Below, piece by piece: positions 6,976-12,845 of a DNA stretch of 12,845 nt. The DNA is from JBLHUT01 sp047629975 (GTDB taxonomy: Bacteria; Pseudomonadota; Alphaproteobacteria; Rhodobacterales; Rhodobacteraceae), in NCBI GenBank assembly GCA_047629975.1, contig JBLHUT010000074.1, positions 1 through 12,845 of the forward strand, given 5' to 3'. Numbering within the stretch: position 1 is the first letter of the stretch; each line of letters begins with the position of its first letter. The notes beneath the pieces are model-generated. The model had not been told where the DNA came from. It did no database searches and was given only the letters and a program-made list of their open reading frames with translations. The position numbers and the translations under genes are program-made.

Positions 6976-7093
6976 GGAGGCTTCATAAATCTGTTACAAA
7001 ACTGTCGCAAAAGGCGCACACCGGCGGCCTATCAGGCACCCAGAGGCGCACCCAACACCGCGTTTCGCTTCAAATCAATTCAAGGAGGCTTCA
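6976..7093 (+). repeat. 10-bp direct repeat GGAGGCTTCA flanking the Pho box region
   Basis: GGAGGCTTCA occurs at 6976-6985, just before the Pho box, and again at 7084-7093. The second copy contains most of the pstS Shine-Dalgarno sequence and ends at the pstS ATG. In the first copy TAAAT follows where the second has the start codon, so it does not open a reading frame. The copies are 108 bases apart. Both are preceded at a short distance by ATCAA. It may be a relic of a local duplication or chance. Confidence 0.45.
6980..7012 (+). promoter_or_regulatory. Pho box (PhoB binding site) upstream of pstS
   Basis: Three consecutive 11-base units read GCTTCATAAAT (6980-6990), CTGTTACAAAA (6991-7001) and CTGTCGCAAAA (7002-7012). 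The last two match the alphaproteobacterial Pho box pattern CTGTCAT-N4-CTGTCA with two and one or two mismatches, and the intervening bases are the typical A-rich spacer. Another lone CTGTCGA lies at 6959-6965. Position about 80-100 bases before the pstS start, in a 235-base gap after phoR, fits PhoB activation of the pst genes. No strong -10 stands at the expected distance; TATCAG at 7030-7035 is the nearest candidate. The rest of the gap (6859-6975, 7036-7081) shows no supported gene. Confidence 0.8.
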
Positions 7094-8125
7094 ATGTCTT
7101 TCAAGAAAATGTCTGTGTCCCTGGTTGCACTCACTGCTGTGATGGCGACATCTGCCGTGGCGCGCGATCAGGTGCAGGTTGCCGGGTCGTCTACTGTGCT
7201 GCCGTACTCCGCAATTGTGGCTGAAGCCTTTGGCGAGAATTTCGACTTCCCGACACCGGTCATTGAATCGGGCGGCTCGTCTGCCGGGCTGAAGCGGTTT
7301 TGCGAGGGCGTCGGCGAGACAACGATCGACATCGCCAATTCTTCGCGCGCGATACGGGAAACCGAACTCAAGGCATGTGCCGAAGCCGGCGTGACCGACA
7401 TCATCGAAGTGCGCGTGGGCTATGACGGCATCGTGTTTGCTTCGGACATTAACGGTAATTCATTCGAATTCACCCCGCTTGACTGGTACCGTGCTCTTGC
7501 AGCCGAGATCGTGATTGACGGGCAGGTCGTGGCCAACCCCTACACGATGTGGAACGAGGTGAACCCCGCCTTGCCAGCGCAGGAAATCCAGGCCTACGTG
7601 CCCGGAACAAAGCACGGCACGCGCGAGGTGTTCGAGGACAAAGTGATCGAAGTTGGCTGCGAGGCAGACGCCGGCCACGATGTTCTGGTTGCAGCCAAAG
7701 CTGACATGGCAGGCAAGGCGTGTATCGCGCTGCGGACCGATGGCCGTTCGGTGGATATCGACGGTGATTACACCGAGACCCTGTCGCGCATCGAGAGCAA
7801 CAAGAACGGGATCGGCATTTTCGGTCTGTCGTTTTACGAAAACAACACCGACAAGTTGCAGGTCGCAACGATGGGTGGTGTCGTGCCCTCCACCGAAACG
7901 ATCTCGTCGGGTATTTATCCGGTGTCGCGGCCTTTGTTCTTTTACATCAAGCAGGCGCATATCGGCGTGATCCCCGGCCTGAAGGAATTCGCTGAATTCT
8001 TCGTCGCAGACGAAATCGCAGGCCCCGACGGACCTCTTGCTGCTTACGGGCTTGTGTCCGATCCGGAGCTTTCCGAAACCCAAGCGAAGGTTGCCGACGA
8101 AGTGGTCATGACTTCGGGGATGTAA
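7094..8125 (+). CDS. pstS: Phosphate ABC transporter, periplasmic substrate-binding protein PstS
   Basis: PstS binds inorganic phosphate in the periplasm and delivers it to the PstCA channel. The 343-residue precursor has a Sec signal peptide: FKK at residues 3-5, a hydrophobic core (about 7-20), and a likely signal peptidase I site after AVA (21-23), leaving a mature protein starting RDQVQVAGSS. Phosphate-binding segments of the family are visible: GSSTVLPYS (31-39), GGSSAGLKRFCEG (about 60-72), IDIANSSRAI (about 78-87), VGYDGIV, and GTKHGTREVF. A near-ideal AAGGAGG (7082-7088) lies five bases before the ATG, which predicts strong translation. A Pho box lies upstream, and a strong terminator lies directly downstream before pstC. 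There is no lipobox, so it should be freely soluble in the periplasm. Confidence 0.96.
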   Translation: MSFKKMSVSLVALTAVMATSAVARDQVQVAGSSTVLPYSAIVAEAFGENFDFPTPVIESGGSSAGLKRFCEGVGETTIDIANSSRAIRETELKACAEAGVTDIIEVRVGYDGIVFASDINGNSFEFTPLDWYRALAAEIVIDGQVVANPYTMWNEVNPALPAQEIQAYVPGTKHGTREVFEDKVIEVGCEADAGHDVLVAAKADMAGKACIALRTDGRSVDIDGDYTETLSRIESNKNGIGIFGLSFYENNTDKLQVATMGGVVPSTETISSGIYPVSRPLFFYIKQAHIGVIPGLKEFAEFFVADEIAGPDGPLAAYGLVSDPELSETQAKVADEVVMTSGM

Positions 8126-8137
8126 GCCCTTTCTATC

Positions 8138-8179
8138 CTGCCGCACGGGAGAGATCCTGTGCGGCAGTTTTTTGTTTTT
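8138..8179 (+). terminator. Strong intrinsic terminator/attenuator between pstS and pstC
   Basis: A perfect 9-bp stem pairs CTGCCGCAC (8138-8146) with GTGCGGCAG (8159-8167). The inner bases continue as a G-U pair and three Watson-Crick pairs, closing on a GAGA (GNRA-type) tetraloop (8151-8154). Six T residues (8168-8173), then G and five more T residues (to 8179), follow directly. It starts 12 bases after the pstS stop and ends about 43 bases before the pstC start. Partial read-through would let pstS be expressed more than pstCAB-phoU-phoB. Confidence 0.92.
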
Positions 8180-8222
8180 CGGCCATTTCCGGTTTCCAGC
8201 CTGATACAGGAGCCTCCGCCCG

Positions 8223-9704
8223 ATGCCTTTGCTTTGGATCATGCTAATACTTTGCGGCCTTGGGGTTGTGGGATACGGCGTTGCGCGGGCGCGCGCGATG
8301 GCGTCGGCGGACGGAGACAGCCGGTCACTACACTCGCTGCCTGCCTATTATGGCTGGAACGCGGTGTTGATGATTACGGTGCCTGCGGCTTTGGTGATGA
8401 TCGCGTGGCTGGTGCTGGCGCCTCAACTCATAAATATGCGCGTGTTGGCAAGTCTGCCTGCGACGATTGCCGAAGACGCGGGTGCGCGCGGCCTGATCAT
8501 GTCCGATGTGCGCCGTATTGCCAGCGGGCTTAGCGTGGCGCTTTCTCAAGGGGTGATTGATCCGGAGCAGATCGCAACGCTTGATCCGGCCACAACCGAC
8601 ATCCGTGCCCTTCTGGGAGGGGTCGGCGTGGCGCTTGGAGCGGATGTCGACCGCGAGGTTTTTGCCGCGGCGCAATATTTTCAGGTGCTGTCGGGGCGGG
8701 CCTCGGTCTGGTTGTCAGTGGTCAGTATTTCCCTGGCGCTGGCCGGATTTGCCTATGCCTATATTCGCACCAACCGCGACTTCCGGGCCCGAAACGTGGT
8801 GGAGATGGCGATAAAGGGGTTGTTGATGCTGGCCTCGTCGGTGGCCATTCTGACAACGCTTGGAATTGTGCTGTCGATGATCTTTGAGGCGACGAATTTC
8901 CTGAAGGTCCATGACTGGCGGGCGTTCTTTTTCGGCACGGTCTGGGCACCTGATTTTCGCGGCGATTCCGAGTTGGGGCTTTTGCCGCTTTTGTGGGGCA
9001 CCCTTTACATCAGCCTTGTTGCGCTGTGCGTGGCGGTGCCGCTGGGGCTTTATGCGGCGATCTACATGTCCGAATATGCGGGGCCGCGGATGCGCTCTGT
9101 GGCCAAGCCGTTGCTGGAGTTGCTGGCCGGTATTCCGACCATCGTCTATGGCCTTTTCGCCCTGATCACAGTGGGGCCTTTGATCCGTGATTATCTGGCG
9201 CAGCCGATGGGGCTGGGCGAGAGCGCCTCGAGTGTGGCGACGGCGGGTCTTGTGATGGGGGTTATGCTGATCCCGTTTGTGTCGTCGCTGTCGGATGACA
9301 TCATCAACGCGGTGCCACAATCGCTGCGCGACGGCTCGCTGGGTCTTGGGGCCACCAAATCCGAGACGATCCGGCAGGTGGTTATTCCGGCCGCCCTTCC
9401 GGGAATTGTCGGGGCGGTTCTGCTTGCGGCAAGTCGGGCGATCGGCGAGACGATGATCGTGGTGCTGGGGGCGGGGGCGGCGGCGGCGCAGTTCCATCAA
9501 GGGTTCGGTGCGCTTGTGAACCCGTTCGAGGCCATGACAACCGTGACGGTCAAGATCGTCAGCCAGTTGACCGGCGATACCGATTTTTCAAGCCCCGAGA
9601 CGCTTGTGGCGTTTGCACTTGGGCTGTCACTGTTTGTGATCACGCTGGGGCTCAATGTTCTGGCACTTTATATCGTGCGCAGATACCGGGAGCAGTACGA
9701 ATGA
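8223..9704 (+). CDS. pstC: Phosphate ABC transporter permease PstC, long form
   Basis: PstC is one of the two inner-membrane subunits that form the phosphate channel with PstA. At 493 residues it is much longer than E. coli PstC (about 319). The extra N-terminal part has hydrophobic segments at about 1-20 and 45-67, a soluble stretch at 68-160, and a further segment at 161-181. This looks like the DUF3708-type extension found in many proteobacterial PstC proteins. The core permease follows, with hydrophobic segments near 197-220, 253-283, 300-320, 337-358, 391-417 and 463-485. The coupling loop that docks on PstB is SLRDGSLGLGATKSETIRQV (367-386), followed by PAALPGIVGA. AGGAG (8208-8212) lies ten bases before the ATG. 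The stop overlaps the pstA start by ATGA. Expression probably depends on read-through of the terminator just upstream; I see no obvious separate promoter in the 40 bases between. Confidence 0.95.
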   Translation: MPLLWIMLILCGLGVVGYGVARARAMASADGDSRSLHSLPAYYGWNAVLMITVPAALVMIAWLVLAPQLINMRVLASLPATIAEDAGARGLIMSDVRRIASGLSVALSQGVIDPEQIATLDPATTDIRALLGGVGVALGADVDREVFAAAQYFQVLSGRASVWLSVVSISLALAGFAYAYIRTNRDFRARNVVEMAIKGLLMLASSVAILTTLGIVLSMIFEATNFLKVHDWRAFFFGTVWAPDFRGDSELGLLPLLWGTLYISLVALCVAVPLGLYAAIYMSEYAGPRMRSVAKPLLELLAGIPTIVYGLFALITVGPLIRDYLAQPMGLGESASSVATAGLVMGVMLIPFVSSLSDDIINAVPQSLRDGSLGLGATKSETIRQVVIPAALPGIVGAVLLAASRAIGETMIVVLGAGAAAAQFHQGFGALVNPFEAMTTVTVKIVSQLTGDTDFSSPETLVAFALGLSLFVITLGLNVLALYIVRRYREQYE

Positions 9705-11062
9705 CCGATACCCCGAAACTTCAGGGCGCCGACGGGTCTTCCGGCGCGGCTAAATCCTCGCTTTTGGTGCCTGACGCCCGAACGACCCAACGCAACGCGG
9801 CGGAAAGACGGTTCCGGATGTACGGCCTTGCGGCGGTGTGCATCGGACTTGCGGCTTTGGTGGTCCTTCTGGTTTCGATTTTCTCGAACGGGCTGTCGTC
9901 CTTTCGCCAGACCTTTGTGACGATCGAAATCGCCCTGCCGGAAGCCAAACTCGACAAATCGGGCATCCGCGATATCGAGGTGATGAAAAAGGTATCGACC
10001 TTTGGCTACGCCCCGTTGATCAGCGACGCGGTCTTGGCGCGCATGGCGCGGGACGCCATTGTGATCGAGGGGCTGAGCGCGAAGGATGCGGGCGCAATCG
10101 TCTCGAAAGGGGCCGCGGCACAGTTGCGCGATTTTGTGCTGGCCGACCCTGATGTCGTGGGCACAAGCGTTTCTTTCAAGCTGTTGGCAAACGGCCGGAT
10201 CGACGGATATTTCAAGGGCCGTGTCACCCTCGAGAGTGCCGGGGTCGATGGCAACGTCAGCCCGCAGCAATTGCGTCTGGCCGATGCGTTGAAGGCCTCT
10301 GGCGCGGTGTCGACGGGGTTTAACTGGGGCTTTATCACGGGGCCGGATGCCTCGGATCAACGCCCCGAGGCCGCGGGGCTGGGGGTGGCGATTATCGGCT
10401 CGCTTTACATGATGCTGATCGTGTTGACGCTGGCGCTTCCGATCGGGGTGGCGACCTCTATCTATCTTGAGGAATTCGCCCGCAAGACGTGGCTGACGGA
10501 TCTGATCGAGGTCAATATCTCGAACCTTGCGGCGGTGCCGTCGATTGTGTTCGGTATTCTGGGGCTTGCCATTTTTATCAATTTTGCCGGTCTGCCGCAA
10601 TCGGCGCCGATTGTGGGCGGGCTTGTGCTGACGCTGATGACGCTGCCGACAATTATCATTGCCACGCGCGCGTCGTTGAAATCGGTGCCGCCGTCGATAC
10701 GCGATGCGGCGTTGGGGGTCGGGGCGAGCAAGATGCAGACCGTTTTTCATCACGTGCTGCCTTTGGCGGCACCGGGGATCATGACGGGCACGATCATCGG
10801 CCTTGCACAGGCGTTGGGCGAGACGGCACCGCTGTTGCTGATCGGTATGGTTGCCTTTGTGCGCGACTATCCGGGTGCGCCGCCGGAGGGGTTCTTTGAT
10901 CCGGCGTCCGCCTTGCCAGTACAGGTCTTTAACTGGACACAGCGCGCCGACCCTGCGTTTGTTGAACGGGCCTCGGGGGCGATTATCGTCTTGCTGGTGT
11001 TTCTTCTGGTCATGAATGCCGTGGCCATCATTTTGCGACGCCGTTTCGAGCGGCGCTGGTAA
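9701..11062 (+). CDS. pstA: Phosphate ABC transporter permease PstA, long form
   Basis: PstA is the second inner-membrane channel subunit of the phosphate importer. The protein has 453 residues against about 296 in E. coli. After a cytosolic N-terminus rich in polar residues there is one hydrophobic segment (about 41-62), then a long soluble, probably periplasmic domain (about 65-225) of the kind called DUF3333. The permease core follows, with hydrophobic segments near 227-257, 274-296, 302-321, 355-385 and 425-445. The PstB-docking loop is SIRDAALGVGASKMQTVFHH (332-351), followed by VLPLAAPGI. The ATG overlaps the pstC TGA (ATGA), so the two permeases are probably translationally coupled. 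pstB starts 16 bases after the stop. Confidence 0.95.
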   Translation: MTDTPKLQGADGSSGAAKSSLLVPDARTTQRNAAERRFRMYGLAAVCIGLAALVVLLVSIFSNGLSSFRQTFVTIEIALPEAKLDKSGIRDIEVMKKVSTFGYAPLISDAVLARMARDAIVIEGLSAKDAGAIVSKGAAAQLRDFVLADPDVVGTSVSFKLLANGRIDGYFKGRVTLESAGVDGNVSPQQLRLADALKASGAVSTGFNWGFITGPDASDQRPEAAGLGVAIIGSLYMMLIVLTLALPIGVATSIYLEEFARKTWLTDLIEVNISNLAAVPSIVFGILGLAIFINFAGLPQSAPIVGGLVLTLMTLPTIIIATRASLKSVPPSIRDAALGVGASKMQTVFHHVLPLAAPGIMTGTIIGLAQALGETAPLLLIGMVAFVRDYPGAPPEGFFDPASALPVQVFNWTQRADPAFVERASGAIIVLLVFLLVMNAVAIILRRRFERRW

Positions 11063-11078
11063 GCTTGAGGATTGCAAG

Positions 11079-11876
11079 ATGAACGATTTGCAAGCAATGG
11101 AGAGAGTTTTGACATCTCAGGATATAAAGATTTCGGCGCGCGGTGTGCAGGTCTATTACGGTGACAACCATGCCATCAAGGACGTCGATGTCGATGTTCA
11201 GGACAAGACGGTCACGGCCTTTATCGGGCCGTCGGGATGCGGCAAGTCAACGTTTCTGCGGTGTCTGAACCGGATGAACGACACGATTGACATCTGCCGG
11301 GTCGAAGGAGAAATCCTGCTGGACCGCGAGAATATCTATGACAAAAAGGTCGATCCCGTTCAGTTGCGTGCAAAGGTCGGCATGGTTTTTCAAAAACCGA
11401 ACCCCTTTCCCAAATCGATTTATGACAACGTGGCCTACGGCCCGCGCATTCACGGTCTGGCGCGCAACAAGACGGATCTGGATGAAATTGTGGAGAAATG
11501 CCTGCGTCGGGCTGCCTTGTGGAACGAGGTAAAAGACCGTTTGAGCGCACCGGGAACCGGGCTTTCGGGGGGGCAGCAACAGCGGCTTTGCATCGCGCGC
11601 GCCGTGGCGACAGCCCCGGAAGTTCTGTTGATGGACGAGCCGTGCTCGGCGCTTGACCCGATCGCGACCGCGCAGGTCGAAGAATTGATCGATGAATTGC
11701 GGCATCGTTATTCGGTCGTAATCGTCACCCATTCCATGCAACAGGCCGCCCGGGTGAGCCAGAAGACAGCCTTCTTTCATCTTGGTCACTTGGTGGAATT
11801 CGGCGAGACAGGCCAGATTTTTACCAATCCCACCGATCCGCGTACTGAAAGTTACATCACCGGCCGTATCGGCTAG
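11079..11876 (+). CDS. pstB: Phosphate ABC transporter ATP-binding protein PstB
   Basis: PstB is the cytosolic ATPase that drives phosphate import, and a likely contact for the PhoU/PhoR signalling branch. The 265-residue protein has every ABC motif. These are Walker A GPSGCGKST (50-58), the Q-loop with Gln105 in VFQKPNPFP, the signature LSGGQQQR (162-169), Walker B VLLMDEP with catalytic Glu187, the D-loop SALDP (190-194) and the switch His218 in VTHSMQQA. NPFPKSIYDNVAYGPRIHG is typical of PstB. The start at 11079 is preferred because GAGGA (11067-11071) precedes it at seven bases. A later ATG at 11097 lacks a ribosome binding site, and an in-frame start further upstream would overlap pstA. 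phoU starts 16 bases after the stop. Confidence 0.96.
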   Translation: MNDLQAMERVLTSQDIKISARGVQVYYGDNHAIKDVDVDVQDKTVTAFIGPSGCGKSTFLRCLNRMNDTIDICRVEGEILLDRENIYDKKVDPVQLRAKVGMVFQKPNPFPKSIYDNVAYGPRIHGLARNKTDLDEIVEKCLRRAALWNEVKDRLSAPGTGLSGGQQQRLCIARAVATAPEVLLMDEPCSALDPIATAQVEELIDELRHRYSVVIVTHSMQQAARVSQKTAFFHLGHLVEFGETGQIFTNPTDPRTESYITGRIG

Positions 11877-11892
11877 GTCAGGAAACACGCTC

Positions 11893-12618
11893 ATGAACGA
11901 TCACATCAACGACCCTCACATCGCCTCTGCCTTTGACAGGGACCTCGAGGCCATTCAGGCCAAAATCATGAAAATGGGCGGGTTGGTCGAGGCCGCGATC
12001 CTGTCTGCCTCCCTGTCACTGGACGAACGCGACGAAGAGCTGGCTTTGACGGTGCGCGCCAATGACAAGGCGATCGACGCCCTTGAACAGGTAATAAACG
12101 AAGATGTTGCGCGTCTGATCGCGCTGCGTGCACCGATTGCGGGGGATTTGCGCACTGTTTTGACGGTGCTCAAGATTTCGGGCAATCTGGAGCGGGTGGG
12201 GGATTATGCCAAAAACATCGCAAAACGGACCTCGGTACTGGTGCAGATATCACCGGTTGGCGGGTCCACAGGTGCGGTGCGGCGAATGGCGCGCGCGGTG
12301 GACTCGATGATGAAGGATGCGCTTGATGCCTATATCCAGCGTGATGTGGCACTGGCCGAAGACGTGCGCCAACGCGACATGGACGTGGACCAGATGTACA
12401 ACGCCCTGTTCCGCGAGTTCCTGACCCATATGATGGAGGATCCGCGCAATATCACGGCCTGCATGCACCTGCACTTTATCGCGAAGAATATCGAGCGAAT
12501 GGGGGATCACGTCACCTCGATCGCCGAGCAGGTGATCTATCTTGTGACTGGAGAGGCGCCTGATGAAGATCGCCCCAAACGCGACAGCACGTCTTACGAA
12601 ACGCTTGGGACAAAATAG
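11893..12618 (+). CDS. phoU: Phosphate signalling protein PhoU
   Basis: PhoU is a cytosolic helical protein that conveys Pst transporter status to PhoR and prevents the Pho response when phosphate is plentiful. The 241-residue protein has the expected two three-helix-bundle repeats. Each holds the metal-binding helix motif of the family: NLERVGDYAKNIAKR (98-112) in the first and NIERMGDHVTSIAEQ (199-213) in the second. The RAPIAGDLRTVLTVLKISG stretch (79-97) is also characteristic. The start at 11893 is chosen because CAGGAA (11879-11884) precedes it by eight bases and it gives the normal length; a longer in-frame reading from 11782 would overlap pstB. The charged tail after residue 220 is probably flexible. 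phoB starts directly after the stop codon. Confidence 0.96.
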   Translation: MNDHINDPHIASAFDRDLEAIQAKIMKMGGLVEAAILSASLSLDERDEELALTVRANDKAIDALEQVINEDVARLIALRAPIAGDLRTVLTVLKISGNLERVGDYAKNIAKRTSVLVQISPVGGSTGAVRRMARAVDSMMKDALDAYIQRDVALAEDVRQRDMDVDQMYNALFREFLTHMMEDPRNITACMHLHFIAKNIERMGDHVTSIAEQVIYLVTGEAPDEDRPKRDSTSYETLGTK

Positions 12619-12845
12619 ATGGTCGGGGTGACGGCATCCCGACCGCTTGTTCTGATCGTCGAGGACGAACCGGCCCAACGCGAGGTTCTTGCTTATAATC
12701 TGGAGGCCGAGGGCTTTCGCATCGCGCGGGCCTGTGACGGCGAGGAAGCGATGTTGCTGGTCTCGGAGGAGCCACCGGATCTGATTGTTCTGGATTGGAT
12801 GCTGCCACGACTTTCCGGCATCGAGGTCTGCCGGCGCCTCAAGCT
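12619..12845 (+). CDS. phoB: Phosphate regulon response regulator PhoB, 5' part only (runs off the window)
   Basis: The first 75 codons of a response regulator are present before the window ends. The receiver domain shows the acidic pair Glu15-Asp16 in LIVEDEPAQ, and the phospho-acceptor Asp59 in DLIVLDWMLPRLSGIEVCRR, a PhoB-like sequence around the active site. The DNA-binding winged-helix domain lies beyond the window, so it is not seen. The ATG follows the phoU TAG with no gap, and GGGA (12607-12610) lies eight bases before it; a GTG at 12628 is a less likely start. Position at the end of pstSCAB-phoU makes PhoB by far the best reading. It should be activated by PhoR and bind the Pho box upstream of pstS. 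Confidence 0.92.
   Translation, partial: MVGVTASRPLVLIVEDEPAQREVLAYNLEAEGFRIARACDGEEAMLLVSEEPPDLIVLDWMLPRLSGIEVCRRLK

Noticed and set aside
6904..7224. 106-codon + strand frame in the phoR-pstS gap
   Set aside because: It runs out of frame into pstS, crosses the Pho box, and has no domain or good ribosome binding site.
9668..11077. 469-codon open frame on the - strand spanning all of pstA
   Set aside because: Its length is striking, but the product is dominated by Arg, His, Gln and Asp, the mirror of hydrophobic codons in a membrane protein gene. pstA on the + strand is unambiguous.
1..12845. Search for a novel multigene system, mobile element, CRISPR array, tRNA or rRNA
   Set aside because: Every substantial stretch is explained by recognisable housekeeping or phosphate-regulon genes. 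No repeat arrays, transposase or integrase genes, terminal repeats or structural RNA signatures were seen.

Overview
The window looks like an ordinary, well-conserved chromosomal segment from an alphaproteobacterium, most likely of the Rhodobacteraceae (Roseobacter group). This rests on the GC-rich coding style, the PAS_5-family protein, the yicC-gmk-gamma-carbonic anhydrase order, and a pst/pho cluster carrying the long forms of PstC and PstA. The genus cannot be named from sequence alone. I saw no mobile element, CRISPR array, tRNA or rRNA gene, and no undescribed multigene system.

Left part (1-2330). A class II DAHP synthase (first step of the shikimate pathway) reads rightwards. It converges on a leftward single-domain PAS_5 protein of unknown role, and a hairpin that could terminate in both directions lies between their stop codons. 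The PAS gene and yicC diverge from a short AT-rich intergenic region (2228-2330), which probably holds both promoters.

Middle part (2331-5723). yicC (RNase-related), gmk (guanylate kinase) and a gamma-class carbonic anhydrase-like hexapeptide protein lie close together on the + strand. The last two overlap by an ATGA, which suggests one transcript. A PLP-dependent Cys/Met metabolism (trans-sulfuration) enzyme of uncertain substrate follows after a 78-base gap.

Right part (5803-12845). This is a complete phosphate-starvation module cut off inside its last gene: phoR, pstS, pstC, pstA, pstB, phoU, phoB (partial). PstS captures phosphate in the periplasm, PstC/PstA form the membrane channel and PstB is the ATPase. 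PhoU links transporter state to the PhoR kinase, which phosphorylates PhoB. A Pho box made of 11-bp repeats sits upstream of pstS, so PhoB probably activates the transport genes. A strong intrinsic terminator lies between pstS and pstC and probably makes PstS more abundant than the membrane parts. PhoR here has no membrane segment, and an in-frame stop just upstream of its GTG start excludes a hidden N-terminal extension.

The points most worth a second look are the intra-operon terminator, the soluble PhoR, the unusual active-site residues of the trans-sulfuration enzyme, and the large extra soluble domains in PstC and PstA.
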